In this document: piece after piece, positions 33,598 through 41,958 of the stretch
Layout of the letters: each line of letters begins with the position of its first letter
Numbering within the stretch: position 1 is the first letter of the stretch
Origin: PNAI01 sp035574295
GTDB taxonomy: Bacteria > Pseudomonadota > Alphaproteobacteria > Rhizobiales > Xanthobacteraceae
Assembly: GCA_035574295.1 (NCBI GenBank)
Contig: DATLYX010000049.1
Location: 22,335-86,334, forward strand
DNA: 64,000 bases
Reading direction: 5' to 3'
Notes under the pieces: model-generated
Told to the model about the DNA's origin: nothing
Databases searched by the model: none
What the model saw: the letters and a program-made list of their open reading frames with translations, nothing else
Position numbers and translations under genes: made by a program

Positions 33598-33629
33598 GAT
33601 GCATGATACGTGATGCATGATACATGATG
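33598..33629. repeat. 14-bp tandem repeat upstream of the VOC gene
   Basis: The unit GATGCATGATACGT/GATGCATGATACAT stands twice in tandem, followed by a partial third GATGCG, about 30 bp before the VOC gene. The ATGCAT core is palindromic. It could be an operator for the VOC-M24 operon or simple repeat DNA. Confidence 0.85.
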
Positions 33630-33660
33630 CGCTGCTGCGCCCTGGCGCGAGGAGACAGCG

Positions 33661-34059
33661 ATGCCGGTCCAAGCCATGAACCACTTCACGCTCCTGACCA
33701 AGGACGTGGCAGCGACCGAGGAGTTTTACGGCGACCTTTTGGGCCTGAAATCGGGCTATCGCCCGCCGATCAGCCGCCCGGGCGTCTGGCTTTACGCCGG
33801 CAATCAGCCGGTTCTGCATGTGATCGACCCGATCAGGATGCCGGAACAGCCGCATGGCGTGCTCGATCACATGGCCTTCACCGCAACCGGGCTGAAAGAG
33901 ATTGTTGCCAAGCTCAAGCGCCGCGGCATCGCCTACGATCTGCGCCAGCAGGGCGAGACCGGCGCCTGGCAGCTCTTCTTCTATGACCCAAACGGTGCCA
34001 AGGTCGAGCTCGATTTTGCCAAGGACGAGCCCGAAGCCGCGGCACTGGCTAAATCATGA
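33661..34059 (+). CDS. VOC-superfamily (glyoxalase/dioxygenase fold) protein
   Basis: 132 residues, one pair of beta-alpha-beta-beta-beta units. MNHFTLLTKDVAATEEFYGD carries the first metal His (residue 8). GVLDHMAFTATGL carries the second His. YDPNGAKVELDF near the end carries the Glu ligand. The superfamily includes glyoxalase I, extradiol dioxygenases, epimerases and resistance proteins; the specific reaction is not clear. GAGGAGACAG precedes ATG 33661. The M24 peptidase starts 30 bp after the stop, so they form a two-gene operon. Confidence 0.88.
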   Translation: MPVQAMNHFTLLTKDVAATEEFYGDLLGLKSGYRPPISRPGVWLYAGNQPVLHVIDPIRMPEQPHGVLDHMAFTATGLKEIVAKLKRRGIAYDLRQQGETGAWQLFFYDPNGAKVELDFAKDEPEAAALAKS

Positions 34060-34089
34060 ATTCCCGATCCCTGACCACGGAGTACTGCA

Positions 34090-35283
34090 ATGACCGTCGT
34101 CGCCAAGCAAACGCAACAGACCAAAATTCCCTTCGACGCGGCGCTGCTCGACCGCCTGATGGACGAGGCGGGCATGGACGTGCTGCTCGCCACCTCCAAG
34201 CACAATGTGCAATATCTGCTTGGCGGCCATCGCGCCTTTTTCTTCGATTACATGGACGCCATGGGCTTGAGCCGCTACCTGCCGGTGCTGGTCTATCCCA
34301 AGGGCGCGCCGGAGAAAGCCGGTTTTTTCGGCCATCGGCTTGAAGGCTATCAGCGCGAGCTCAAGCCGTTCTGGACGCCGGAGCAGCAGACCAATTCCTC
34401 CGGCTCCGTGGACGTGATGCAGAAGGCCGCCGACTACATGCGCAAGGTCGGCATTAAGGCCAAGACCATCGGCGCGGAAACCGCGTTTCTTCCGCTCGAT
34501 TCGAGCAATACGCTGCGCAAGGCGTTTCCCGACAGCGAGATCAAGGATGCGCTGTTCGTGCTCGAGCGGCTGCGCGCCCGCAAGACGCCGGAAGAGCTCG
34601 CCAAGCTGAAGATCGCGTCCGAGAAGGTCATCGAGTCCATGCAGGCGGTGATCGCAAAGCACGGGCCCGGCACGACCAAGGCCGAGCTGGTGGAGGCGCT
34701 GCGCCGCGAAGAAACCAGCCGCGGCCTGCATTTCGAATATTGCCTGATCACCGCCGGCACGAGTCTGAACCGTGCCCCGTCCGACCAGCGCTGGGAAAAG
34801 GGCGATATCCTTTCGCTCGACTCCGGCGGCAACTACGAAGGCTATATCGGCGACGTGTGTCGCATGGCGATCCTGGGCGAGCCGGACGCCGAGCTCGAAG
34901 ATATGCTGGCGGAGATCGAAGCGATCCAGCGCGCGGCGATGAAGGTGTGCCGTCCCGGTGTCATGGGCAGCGAAGTCTATGCCGCCGGCGAAGGGTTGCT
35001 GGCAAAATCCAAGCACCACAATCACATGCACTTTCTCGCCCACGGCATGGGTTTGGTGAGCCACGAGGCCCCGCGCCTCACCGCCACCGGACCGGTGCCT
35101 TACGACGACTACGATGCCAAGCGGCCGCTCGAAACCGGGATGGTCGTCTCGGTGGAGACCACGCTGCAACATCCGGTGCGCGGTTTCATCAAGCTCGAGG
35201 ACACGGTGGCCATCACCGAGCAAGGCCCCGTGATCTTCGGCGAGGGAGCGCGCGGCTGGAACCGCGGCGGCACTGCGCTCTGA
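34090..35283 (+). CDS. M24-family metallopeptidase (Xaa-Pro peptidase/creatinase fold)
   Basis: 397 residues. An N-terminal creatinase-type domain (about 15-165) includes LATSKHNVQYLLGGHRAFFF. The pita-bread catalytic domain has all five metal ligands: the two Asp in ILSLDSGGNYEGYIGDVCR, His in HFLAHGMGLVSHEAP, Glu in VVSVETTLQ, and Glu in IKLEDTVAIT. It should cleave an N-terminal Xaa-Pro or a similar amide bond; creatinase or ectoine hydrolase-like activities share the fold. The presence of both metal Asp residues favours a metallopeptidase or amidohydrolase over creatinase. It is downstream of and probably co-transcribed with the VOC gene. Confidence 0.9.
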   Translation: MTVVAKQTQQTKIPFDAALLDRLMDEAGMDVLLATSKHNVQYLLGGHRAFFFDYMDAMGLSRYLPVLVYPKGAPEKAGFFGHRLEGYQRELKPFWTPEQQTNSSGSVDVMQKAADYMRKVGIKAKTIGAETAFLPLDSSNTLRKAFPDSEIKDALFVLERLRARKTPEELAKLKIASEKVIESMQAVIAKHGPGTTKAELVEALRREETSRGLHFEYCLITAGTSLNRAPSDQRWEKGDILSLDSGGNYEGYIGDVCRMAILGEPDAELEDMLAEIEAIQRAAMKVCRPGVMGSEVYAAGEGLLAKSKHHNHMHFLAHGMGLVSHEAPRLTATGPVPYDDYDAKRPLETGMVVSVETTLQHPVRGFIKLEDTVAITEQGPVIFGEGARGWNRGGTAL

Positions 35284-35827
35284 AATGAGAGGCGGCCGCA
35301 CATGATCTGCGAGTGACGGTCGCTCGTGTCGGAGCACGTGCAGACAACACGTGCAGGCAAGAGGCTGCTGCTCAGTCGGCCGAACCGCCGCTACACGCCA
35401 GACAAAATTGTTAATAACTAGGCCGCTCGGTCGCGCAAGTCCGGCACGTCAGCAAGAAAGCGCGCGCCGCGGCAACACTTCACGCGCTCTCTCCGACGCG
35501 GTTCGTCGGCCCGATCACTGCACGGGATCAAAGACATCGGCGCCGTTTCTGATTTCAGCGTCGATCAATCTATTCACAGTTTTTCAACAGTCGTTAATAG
35601 TTATTAACTTGTGAACTTTAATAGTAAACTAAGTATTGCAAGCACTTAGCGTAGTTTTACTTTGACTTTACGCGATCGCTTTAGATATTTTTCACCTATC
35701 GCAGTGGCGACCCTGGCTGGAAACAAAAACGACTCAGCGGGAGCCGGTTGCGGTGTTGATGCGGACTTCACCGCAGCCAACCAACGCAAGACTGACGGAC
35801 GACGAAAGGCAACAGGAGAGGTCGATT
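35284..35827. promoter_or_regulatory. AT-rich control region upstream of the Flp pilin gene
   Basis: 544 bp without a credible gene. A hairpin GCACGTG-N7-CACGTGC (35334-35354) follows the M24 gene. From about 35570 to 35700 the DNA turns sharply AT-rich, as expected of a strong promoter region for pilin. It contains the inverted repeat GTTAATA-GT-TATTAAC (35593-35608), which can be read as TTAA-N6-TTAA, close to but not equal to the TTAA-N7-TTAA CtrA box, and GTTAATAAC at 35410. Shine-Dalgarno AGGAGAGG lies before ATG 35828. Confidence 0.6.
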
Positions 35828-36025
35828 ATGACGAAGGCTCTTAATGCAGTGAAGCGCTTTGCCGCCGACGAGGAAGGCACCGCGCTGATGGAATACACGA
35901 TTTTGCTCGGGATTTTGGTGGTTGCGGTGATCGTGATCATCACGGGTCTTGGCACGTGGATCAAAGGCCAATGGTGCACTCTGGCCAACAGCCTGAAGAC
36001 CAGCACCACCGGCGCGGGCTGCTGA
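35828..36025 (+). CDS. flp: Flp/Fap-type IVb pilin
   Basis: 65 residues. A short basic leader (MTKALNAVKRFAADEEG) is followed by the type IVb prepilin cleavage site G|TALMEYTILLG, with Glu at +5 and Tyr at +6, then a hydrophobic helix (ILLGILVVAVIVIITGLG). The mature pilin would be about 48 residues, polymerised into the tight-adherence pilus. The start at 35828 is fixed by AGGAGAGG and the leader length; the frame upstream is not coding. Two hairpins follow the gene, so it is probably transcribed at a high level on its own, separate from cpaB. Confidence 0.95.
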   Translation: MTKALNAVKRFAADEEGTALMEYTILLGILVVAVIVIITGLGTWIKGQWCTLANSLKTSTTGAGC

Positions 36026-36046
36026 TCAAGCGCGCTTCAACGACAG

Positions 36047-36077
36047 GGCGTGGGGCCAAAGGCCCCGCGCCGTTCTT
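36047..36077 (+). terminator. GC-rich hairpin after flp
   Basis: GGCGTGGGGCC-AAA-GGCCCCGCGCC forms an 11-bp stem with one G-T pair and a 3-base loop, 22 bp after the flp stop. It is followed by GTTCTT, a poor T-run. It likely limits read-through from the pilin gene or protects its mRNA 3' end. Confidence 0.75.
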
Positions 36078-36094
36078 GTAAAAACGAAGTCGAA

Positions 36095-36131
36095 CCTGCT
36101 GTGACGAGTTGTTCACAGCGGGTTTTTTCTT
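36095..36131 (+). terminator. Intrinsic terminator after flp
   Basis: CCTGCTGTGA-N8-TCACAGCGGG is a 10-bp stem with one wobble, directly followed by TTTTTTCTTG. This is a textbook rho-independent terminator in the plus direction. It separates flp from cpaB. Confidence 0.9.
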
Positions 36132-36453
36132 GTGAAGATGTTAACCGGCTCGTTCGTGCAAGTATTTAATAGCGTGTATGCTTGAAATACTTAGTATAAT
36201 TCTGCGGAGCCGGAACATGCGCCGCGGAGCGTCGTAGTCGTAGGTTGTGTCGCAGGCCAGTTCATGCCCCAGTCACCAAACCTCGCGCAGTGCAAACGTC
36301 AGCTTGCGGCGGCGCGAGGTAGCTTTTTGGTAAATTAACTTGAATAAGAAATTATTTGCGAGCTTGGCTACGAAAAACTTAAGGCCTTAGCTACGATACT
36401 GAAGCGACGCGAGCGTACCGACATTCGAATTCTCGTACCAGGGAACCAGCACC
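36132..36453. promoter_or_regulatory. Leader/promoter region of cpaB
   Basis: 322 bp between the flp terminator and the GTG of cpaB with no gene. AT-rich stretches (around 36160-36205 and 36325-36400) are likely promoter DNA. No specific operator could be assigned. Confidence 0.45.
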
Positions 36454-37293
36454 GTGCGCACAAGTAATCTGCTCATTCTCGCTGCGGCCATCGTGATGGG
36501 TGCAATCGCCGCGTTCATGGCGCGCGCGGTCATCCAAGGCCAGACGCAGCCGTCATCGCCCACCATGACCATCGTGGTGGCATCGGCGCCGCTCGAGATC
36601 GGCGTCGCCATTCCCGAAAACAAAATCACCGAGATTGCTTGGCCGGCGCAAAATCTTCCGGAAGGCGCCTTCGCCACCAAGAAGGATTTTTTGAAGGACG
36701 GCCCGCGCATTGCGCTGCAGCCGATTGCGCGCAACGAGCCGCTGCTGCGCTCCAAGGTCGGCGTGGCGGGGCAGGGCGGTCTGCTCTCGACGCTGCTCGA
36801 TAAGGACAAGCGCGCGGTCACCGTGCGCGTCGATGACGTGAGCGGCGTTGCCGGCTTCGTGCAGCCGAACAGCCGTGTCGACATCGCCCTGATCCGCAGC
36901 AATCAAAGCGGCGAGAGCTACTCCAACATCATCCTGCAGAACGTCAAAGTGCTCGCCATCGACCAGGTGACCGGCGTGGTGCCGGACCGTCCGGCCATGC
37001 TTGCGCGCGCAGTCACCCTCGAGGTCACGACCGAGGAGGCGCAAAAAGTTCTGCTGGCGGAAAAGATCGGGCGGCTGTCGCTGATCCTGCGGCAACCGGG
37101 CGAGGCGAACGACAACACCGCGCGCCGCATCACCGAGCGCGACTTAAGCAGCATCCCATTGGGTCCGGTCAAGGCCGAGGCTGCGTCCGCGGAAGCGCCG
37201 CCGCCGCCCCCGCGGTCGGACAATACCACCGTGATCATCGTGCGGGGGTCCAAGCCTGAGGAGTACTTGGTGAAAAGTGCTACCGAACGGTAG
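36454..37293 (+). CDS. cpaB: Flp pilus assembly protein CpaB
   Basis: 279 residues from GTG 36454. Residues ~5-25 are a membrane anchor (LLILAAAIVMGAIAAFMARA). A SAF-like domain follows (VVVASAPLEIGVAIPENKIT-type segment, about 40-100), then the CpaB/RcpC domain (DKRAVTVRVDDVSGVAGFVQ, about 117-136, to about 225). A Pro-rich tail (EAPPPPPRS) precedes the short end. CpaB is a periplasmic component working with the secretin CpaC. The gene opens the plus-strand block cpaB-cpaC-lipoprotein. Confidence 0.93.
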   Translation: MRTSNLLILAAAIVMGAIAAFMARAVIQGQTQPSSPTMTIVVASAPLEIGVAIPENKITEIAWPAQNLPEGAFATKKDFLKDGPRIALQPIARNEPLLRSKVGVAGQGGLLSTLLDKDKRAVTVRVDDVSGVAGFVQPNSRVDIALIRSNQSGESYSNIILQNVKVLAIDQVTGVVPDRPAMLARAVTLEVTTEEAQKVLLAEKIGRLSLILRQPGEANDNTARRITERDLSSIPLGPVKAEAASAEAPPPPPRSDNTTVIIVRGSKPEEYLVKSATER

Positions 37294-37436
37294 CCTTTGG
37301 CCGGGGGTGATGATAAGCCGGTTCAATTGCTGATCGAGGAGGCCTAAGCGCAACGACCGGCAAGACGACGCACGGGAAAATCCCGGGCGGTACAAAATAA
37401 ATGTCCGGCGCATAGCCGGCGACAGTGGGGGTTTAT

Positions 37437-39077
37437 ATGTCAAGCAGGTGGGGCGCTCGCGTCAGCGAGAGACAATCGGCGCGGCGAAAGGGGCGGCCGT
37501 TGAACGGCGGGAAGCTGGCACTCGGTTGTGCGGCTGCGGCCGGCCTCATCGGATTGCTTGTCCATGCATTGATCGGATCGCAGCCGGTTTCGGCGCAATC
37601 GCGCACCCAGGCGCAGCCGCAGGTGCTGGCGCAAACGTCGGCGCAGGCCCAGGCGCGCCGCATGCAGCTCCAGGCGCAGGCCCAGAGCGAGACCGACTTG
37701 ATTCGCCGCGTCACCGTGGTGATCAACAAATCCCGCACGATTCGCTTCGACCAGCCGTTCGAGAAGGCCGTGGTGGGCGCCCCCGACATCGTCGATGCGC
37801 TGCCCACCAACAACCAAACCCTCTACGTGCAGGGCAAGAAGGCCGGCACCACCAATGTATCGGTGTTCGATTCGACTGGACGCCTGATCGAGGTACTCGA
37901 TATCGACGTGGTCGTGGACGCCGCCTACTTGCAGAGCCGGATCCGCAGCATTCCCGGCGCCGGCGGCATCGTTGTGAGCGGCAGCGGTGAACACGTCGTG
38001 CTAAGCGGCGTTGCCGCCGACGCGGTTGCCGCCGATCGCGCGGTGCAGACCGTGCAGGCGTTCTATCCGAAGGCGCCGGTCGTCAACACCATGCGCATCG
38101 CCGCCGCCTCGAGCCAGCAGGTGATGCTCAAGGTGCAGTTTCTGGAGGTGAGCCGCGACGCGCAGCGCGCGTTGGGCGTGAACCTCTACATGACGTCGTC
38201 GGCCAGCGGCAACCGAGGCTTTTCAACGGGAGTTGATCGCCCCACCATTACGCCGTCCGCCGGCATTCCGGTGTTTCAGACCGTAGCGGGTGCGGCTGGC
38301 GCGGCAAATGCGCCGTTCGGTGTTTTTCTTGCCAACGTTGTCAATCAAGGCACGCGGGTGGATGCGATGGTCACGGCGCTGGAGACGCAAGGGCTGGTGC
38401 GCCGCCTTGCGGAACCGACGCTGATCGCCTTGTCCGGCGATTCGGCGAGCTTCCATGCCGGCGGCGAGTTCCCGGTACCGGTGCCGCAGCCCGGTGCGGG
38501 CGGCGGCGCCACGACCTTCACCATTGAATTCAAGAAGTTCGGTGTGGAGCTGGCGTTCACGCCCACGGTGTTGTCCAACGGCATGATCAATCTGCGCCTC
38601 GTGCCGTCGGTCAGCGAGCTCGATTTCAGCACCGGCGTCACGATCCTCGGGACCAGCGTTCCCGGTCTGACCAGCCGCGAGGCGCGCACCACGGTCGAGT
38701 TGCGCGACGGCCAGAGTTTTGCGATCGCCGGCCTGCTGCAGACACGCGGCCGCCGCAACGTCTCGCAGCTCCCCTGGATCGGTTCGGTGCCCGTGCTCGG
38801 CACCCTGTTCCGCAGCGCCCAGTTCCAGGAGAACGAGACCGACCTTGTGGTGATCGTGACCCCGCATCTTGTGGCGCCGACCACGCCCGAGCAGCGGCTC
38901 GCCACACCCTTTGACCAGCGCCTGCCGAGCAACGATCTCGACTTCTTCCTGCTCGGGCAGATGGAGCTGCGCAAGCGCTATACCGACTACGTCACCAGCG
39001 GCGGCAACCTGCAGGGGCCCTATGGCCACATGATCCGCGCCGAACCGCCCGCGGCCGGCGCGCCATCGCGGAGGTAG
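37437..39077 (+). CDS. cpaC: Flp pilus secretin CpaC (type II/III secretin family)
   Basis: 546 residues. The first ~60 residues are basic then hydrophobic (LALGCAAAAGLIGLLVHALI), ending VSAQS, with a Gln/Ala-rich stretch after it. The N-terminal pilus-secretin domain (about 90-165) has VINKSRTIRFDQPFEKAVVG. A BON-like domain follows (about 170-230). The secretin core (about 290-500) ends with the conserved VPVPQPG plug, then FKKFGVELAFTPTV and SREARTTVELRDGQSFAIAG. It forms the outer-membrane pore of the Tad pilus. GGGGG lies 6 bases before ATG 37437; a GTG at 37425 is an alternative. The next gene begins 2 bp after the stop. Confidence 0.95.
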   Translation: MSSRWGARVSERQSARRKGRPLNGGKLALGCAAAAGLIGLLVHALIGSQPVSAQSRTQAQPQVLAQTSAQAQARRMQLQAQAQSETDLIRRVTVVINKSRTIRFDQPFEKAVVGAPDIVDALPTNNQTLYVQGKKAGTTNVSVFDSTGRLIEVLDIDVVVDAAYLQSRIRSIPGAGGIVVSGSGEHVVLSGVAADAVAADRAVQTVQAFYPKAPVVNTMRIAAASSQQVMLKVQFLEVSRDAQRALGVNLYMTSSASGNRGFSTGVDRPTITPSAGIPVFQTVAGAAGAANAPFGVFLANVVNQGTRVDAMVTALETQGLVRRLAEPTLIALSGDSASFHAGGEFPVPVPQPGAGGGATTFTIEFKKFGVELAFTPTVLSNGMINLRLVPSVSELDFSTGVTILGTSVPGLTSREARTTVELRDGQSFAIAGLLQTRGRRNVSQLPWIGSVPVLGTLFRSAQFQENETDLVVIVTPHLVAPTTPEQRLATPFDQRLPSNDLDFFLLGQMELRKRYTDYVTSGGNLQGPYGHMIRAEPPAAGAPSRR

Positions 39078-39079
39078 AA

Positions 39080-39430
39080 ATGACGACCATCGGCCGCCTG
39101 ACTCGAATTCTGCTGCTGACGGCGCTCGGCGCCGGCCTTGCCGGATGCATCCATCTCGAGGATTCGATCACCCAGTACACCGAGCGCAGCGACAAGGTGG
39201 TGCTGAGCACCGGCAACGCCAAGGACGCCAACGTCGCCATGCACATGATCGATCCCTGGCCGCGCTCCTCGGCGGATCGCCGCCTCCCGGCGGAGGGCCA
39301 GCGCATGGTCGGCGCCGTCGAGCGCTACCGCGACCCGAACAAGCAGCCCCCGCAACCGCCGCGCATCACGCCGCCGCAGGTGCAGGGCGCGGGAACAAGC
39401 GCAAGCGGCAGCACCACGGCAGGACGATAG
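39080..39430 (+). CDS. Small tad-locus lipoprotein in the CpaD position
   Basis: 116 residues. Residues 1-23 form a lipoprotein signal with lipobox LAGC. The mature part has VVLSTGNAKDANVAMHMIDP, then WPRSSADRRLPAEGQRMVGA and VERYRDPNKQPPQPPR. The segment M-I-D-P-W-P and the G-Q-R-M-V-x-A-V-E-R-Y-R phrase recur in small proteins next to cpaC in Hyphomicrobiales. It is about half the length of CpaD and lacks its C-terminal domain. It likely acts at the outer membrane with CpaC, perhaps as a reduced CpaD or pilotin-like protein (inference). Confidence 0.82.
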   Translation: MTTIGRLTRILLLTALGAGLAGCIHLEDSITQYTERSDKVVLSTGNAKDANVAMHMIDPWPRSSADRRLPAEGQRMVGAVERYRDPNKQPPQPPRITPPQVQGAGTSASGSTTAGR

Positions 39431-39992
39431 TCGGCCGGCTGAGCAATTGTCCGGAAATTGCTCCGATAGTGCGCTGTGCTGGCTTGTCCTGAACGTAAGA
39501 CCGCCGCGCCAGAGATACATCCGTTGCCGTCATCCTGAAGGTAGCGCATTTTCCGTTTGAGCTGAATCGCTCTCAACTTCCGTTCGTCCCTGCGAAAGCG
39601 GGGACCTCGCTGCCGCACACTGATGCTGCCTGGTTTCCCGCTGGAGTTTACCCCGACTTGATCGGGGGCAGGAATGAGCGGATGTGGGTCAATCGAAACG
39701 GAACATGCACTCTAGCGTGATGAGATGAGGGCGGCATGTCCCGGACGCGGTGCAGCGTGAGCGCGACAGCGCGAACGGCGCAGCGCTGATCCGGGACCGC
39801 CAAGGGCGATGCCGCACAGCGCCGTGCAGCGGTGACAATTTTCCGCGTTGATATCATCCTTCGATGGAGCGACTTCCGCGGGCGCCAGGGCCGCTCCGGA
39901 TCGCGACTATCTTGGAACGTCTGACTGGATAATACCGGACCGCAAAATAGCGGGGCCGCTGGAGGCGACCCCTGAAAGCGGCTACCGCGCGG
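39431..39992. repeat. Intergenic repeat region between the CpaC-block and the TadG gene
   Basis: 562 bp between convergent genes. CCCTGCGAAAGCGGGGACC (39588-39606) and CCCCGA-N5-TCGGGG (about 39652-39668) are small dispersed palindromes common in this order. At 39737-39803 lies an inverted copy of the GGTCCCGGATCAGCG module seen at 7023 and 29150. The remainder (about 39805-39990) shows nothing recognisable. Confidence 0.7.
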
Positions 39993-41501
39993 TCACCACA
40001 CCAGCCGGTGCGGCATCGTCGCGCAGATCTTGGACATGAACTCCTGCAACTGGTCGGCATTGGGCGTCGTCAGGTCGAATTCGAGACCTCTGCCACGCCG
40101 CAGCGAGCGCATAAAATTGGCGCCCTGAATGTAATTTTGGCTGGTCTGCGAAGCGCTGCTGTAGAAGATAGTGAATATGTCGATGTCGCCTTTCTCGTAC
40201 GCTTCCTGCGCCTTTTTCTGGGCATCACCTTCTAGATTTGGCCGTATACTTCCATTTGCATTTGTTCCACCGTCGCAGCGACCCTGTCCACTATTGAGAT
40301 TTCCACAATTGGCTGCCTGCGGCAGGCCGTCGCTGACGATGATCATGGCGCGCCGCGAGCCGGGCGGATCGCCCGAATATTGGCACCTGCCGCCCGATTC
40401 ATCCGGGCACAATTGCGAAAATGCCGATTTCATTCCATAGTATTGGTTGGTTGTAATGCCAAAATTAGAGCCCGGGCTGTAGTTTTCGATCCCTAGGGTG
40501 GGATGGTAGCCAGTGTAGGCGCCGTTGAAAGTGCATAGGGGCATGCCGGGCGTTTCACCGGAGCTGTTGCACAATTTGATGCCCGCATTTTGATTGGTAG
40601 GCGGATCGCCGATGTTGTCCCGCACGGTGGCATAGCCCTGACCATATGCGCTGACATCGACCGGTTCCTGGTAGGTTGGTATGGAAGGATTGACCAGACA
40701 GTTGGGGCCCGAGCATCCAGCAAACAACGTAACGCCCATCTTGGAGCCTGGCGATGCATACTGATGCATGCAATCGAGCAGCAGGCGATTGGCCTGCTTC
40801 ATTTTTGTCAGCTCCGACTGCGCAAGCGACCGGGTGATATCCTGCACGATCACCACGTTCCACGTCGGCGCCGCGCCGTTGGGACCGAGCCCGAACACCG
40901 CTATCGCCGTCGCGCTGACGTCGAACGATCCGAAACCGAAAGTCTGCGCGAGCGTAAGCGACAGCGGGTTGCCGTTCGCGGCAGCCATGCGTGTTGTCAC
41001 TTTCACCGCATTGCAATTGGCGGTTCCCGACGGGAACGAATAGTTGATGCACAAGCCGCCCGGTGCCGGCCCAGGCTCGAAACAGTTTTCGCCGCCGGCC
41101 GCGCATCCGTCGGTCCATTTGCCGACCACCACATCCGCAGCCCGCAGCACGGTGCCGTAGCGCGACACCGGCAGATTCCTGTCGACATAGACCTTCGCCA
41201 AGTCGCAGGAGCCGGTGTACTGAACAGCGGAGTTGGGGGCACTGCCGTCCGCAATGGTGCAGGCGGAATTGTCAGGCAGCTTGTACGTGGCCGCCAGCGC
41301 CGCCGCTTCCGCAGCCGCCTGCAATTTATTCCGGACCCAAAGCACATATGACATATCCACCGCCAGCGTCGTGATGCCGACGAAGAACGGGAAATAAATC
41401 GTGAGCGCGATCAGCGCCGCTCCGCGTTCGTTGCGCAGCAACCGCCGCAGCAATCGCCCAACCGAGGACAGAATTCGAGTCTGAATTTCCCGCTTCATCA
41501 C
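39993..41501 (-). CDS. tadG: TadG-like pilus assembly protein with VWA domain
   Basis: 502 residues. An N-terminal Tad-like segment has a basic stretch, NERGAALIALTIYFPFFVGI, and a transmembrane helix (about 27-52). An Ala-rich helix (KLQAAAEAAALAATY) follows. From about residue 210 a von Willebrand A-like domain starts with VVIVQDITRSLAQSEL; the MIDAS-type motif is D-x-T-x-S rather than DxSxS. RRAMIIVSDGLPQ is the fourth MIDAS element. It is a cell-envelope component of the Tad system, probably inner-membrane anchored and reaching into the periplasm. It is the third gene of a minus-strand operon with two TadE genes, 31 bp downstream of the second. Confidence 0.87.
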   Translation of the reverse strand: MMKREIQTRILSSVGRLLRRLLRNERGAALIALTIYFPFFVGITTLAVDMSYVLWVRNKLQAAAEAAALAATYKLPDNSACTIADGSAPNSAVQYTGSCDLAKVYVDRNLPVSRYGTVLRAADVVVGKWTDGCAAGGENCFEPGPAPGGLCINYSFPSGTANCNAVKVTTRMAAANGNPLSLTLAQTFGFGSFDVSATAIAVFGLGPNGAAPTWNVVIVQDITRSLAQSELTKMKQANRLLLDCMHQYASPGSKMGVTLFAGCSGPNCLVNPSIPTYQEPVDVSAYGQGYATVRDNIGDPPTNQNAGIKLCNSSGETPGMPLCTFNGAYTGYHPTLGIENYSPGSNFGITTNQYYGMKSAFSQLCPDESGGRCQYSGDPPGSRRAMIIVSDGLPQAANCGNLNSGQGRCDGGTNANGSIRPNLEGDAQKKAQEAYEKGDIDIFTIFYSSASQTSQNYIQGANFMRSLRRGRGLEFDLTTPNADQLQEFMSKICATMPHRLVW

Positions 41502-41532
41502 GCTCCCCCTGCGGTTGGCGGCGTTCTCTGTC

Positions 41533-41958
41533 TTACGGGCAGGCCGTATCCTGGCGCATGCGCACCGCGATCACGAGCTGCTGGCCGGTGAAAAGACCCA
41601 TGTAGTTGACGAGGGACGCCGCCGCAGCGTCGACTCTTACTTCCACTGATACATCCTGCTGTTTTGGCGTGTCGGCGCAGTGATCGACGGCATTGCAAGT
41701 GAACGTCTGCCCGAGGCCCGTGAGGCGGCTCAGACAATCGTTCACGGCATCCGCCGGTTGCCAATTCTTTGTCTGGACATCGCGCGCCGCCCACTTGCGC
41801 GCCGTATCCCGCGCCGCATTGACCATGTTGTTCTGGACGTTGAACAGCGAGCCGAATTCGATGATCCCGAAGAAGATGAGGAACAGCACCGGCGCCATGA
41901 TCGTGAACTCGATCAAAGCCCCGCCGTCCTCGTCCTTTTTGAGCCGAAATCTCCTCAT
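41533..41958 (-). CDS. TadE-family minor pilin/pseudopilin (second copy)
   Basis: 141 residues. A basic leader MRRFRLKKDEDG is followed by a type IV-like processing site, G|GALIEFTIMAPVLF with Glu at +5, a transmembrane helix, and IIEFGSLFNVQNNMVNAARD as in the TadE domain. The C-terminal domain has two Cys (DCLSRL, FTCNAVDHC) that may pair. The open frame to 42276 is a shadow of the upstream gene; the true start at 41958 overlaps the stop of the first TadE gene by 4 bp. It is probably processed by the CpaA/TadV peptidase. Confidence 0.9.
   Translation of the reverse strand: MRRFRLKKDEDGGALIEFTIMAPVLFLIFFGIIEFGSLFNVQNNMVNAARDTARKWAARDVQTKNWQPADAVNDCLSRLTGLGQTFTCNAVDHCADTPKQQDVSVEVRVDAAAASLVNYMGLFTGQQLVIAVRMRQDTACP

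Noticed and set aside
35593..35608. A canonical CtrA box (TTAA-N7-TTAA) upstream of flp
   Set aside because: The measured spacer is 6, not 7, so it is reported only as an inverted repeat and possible variant.
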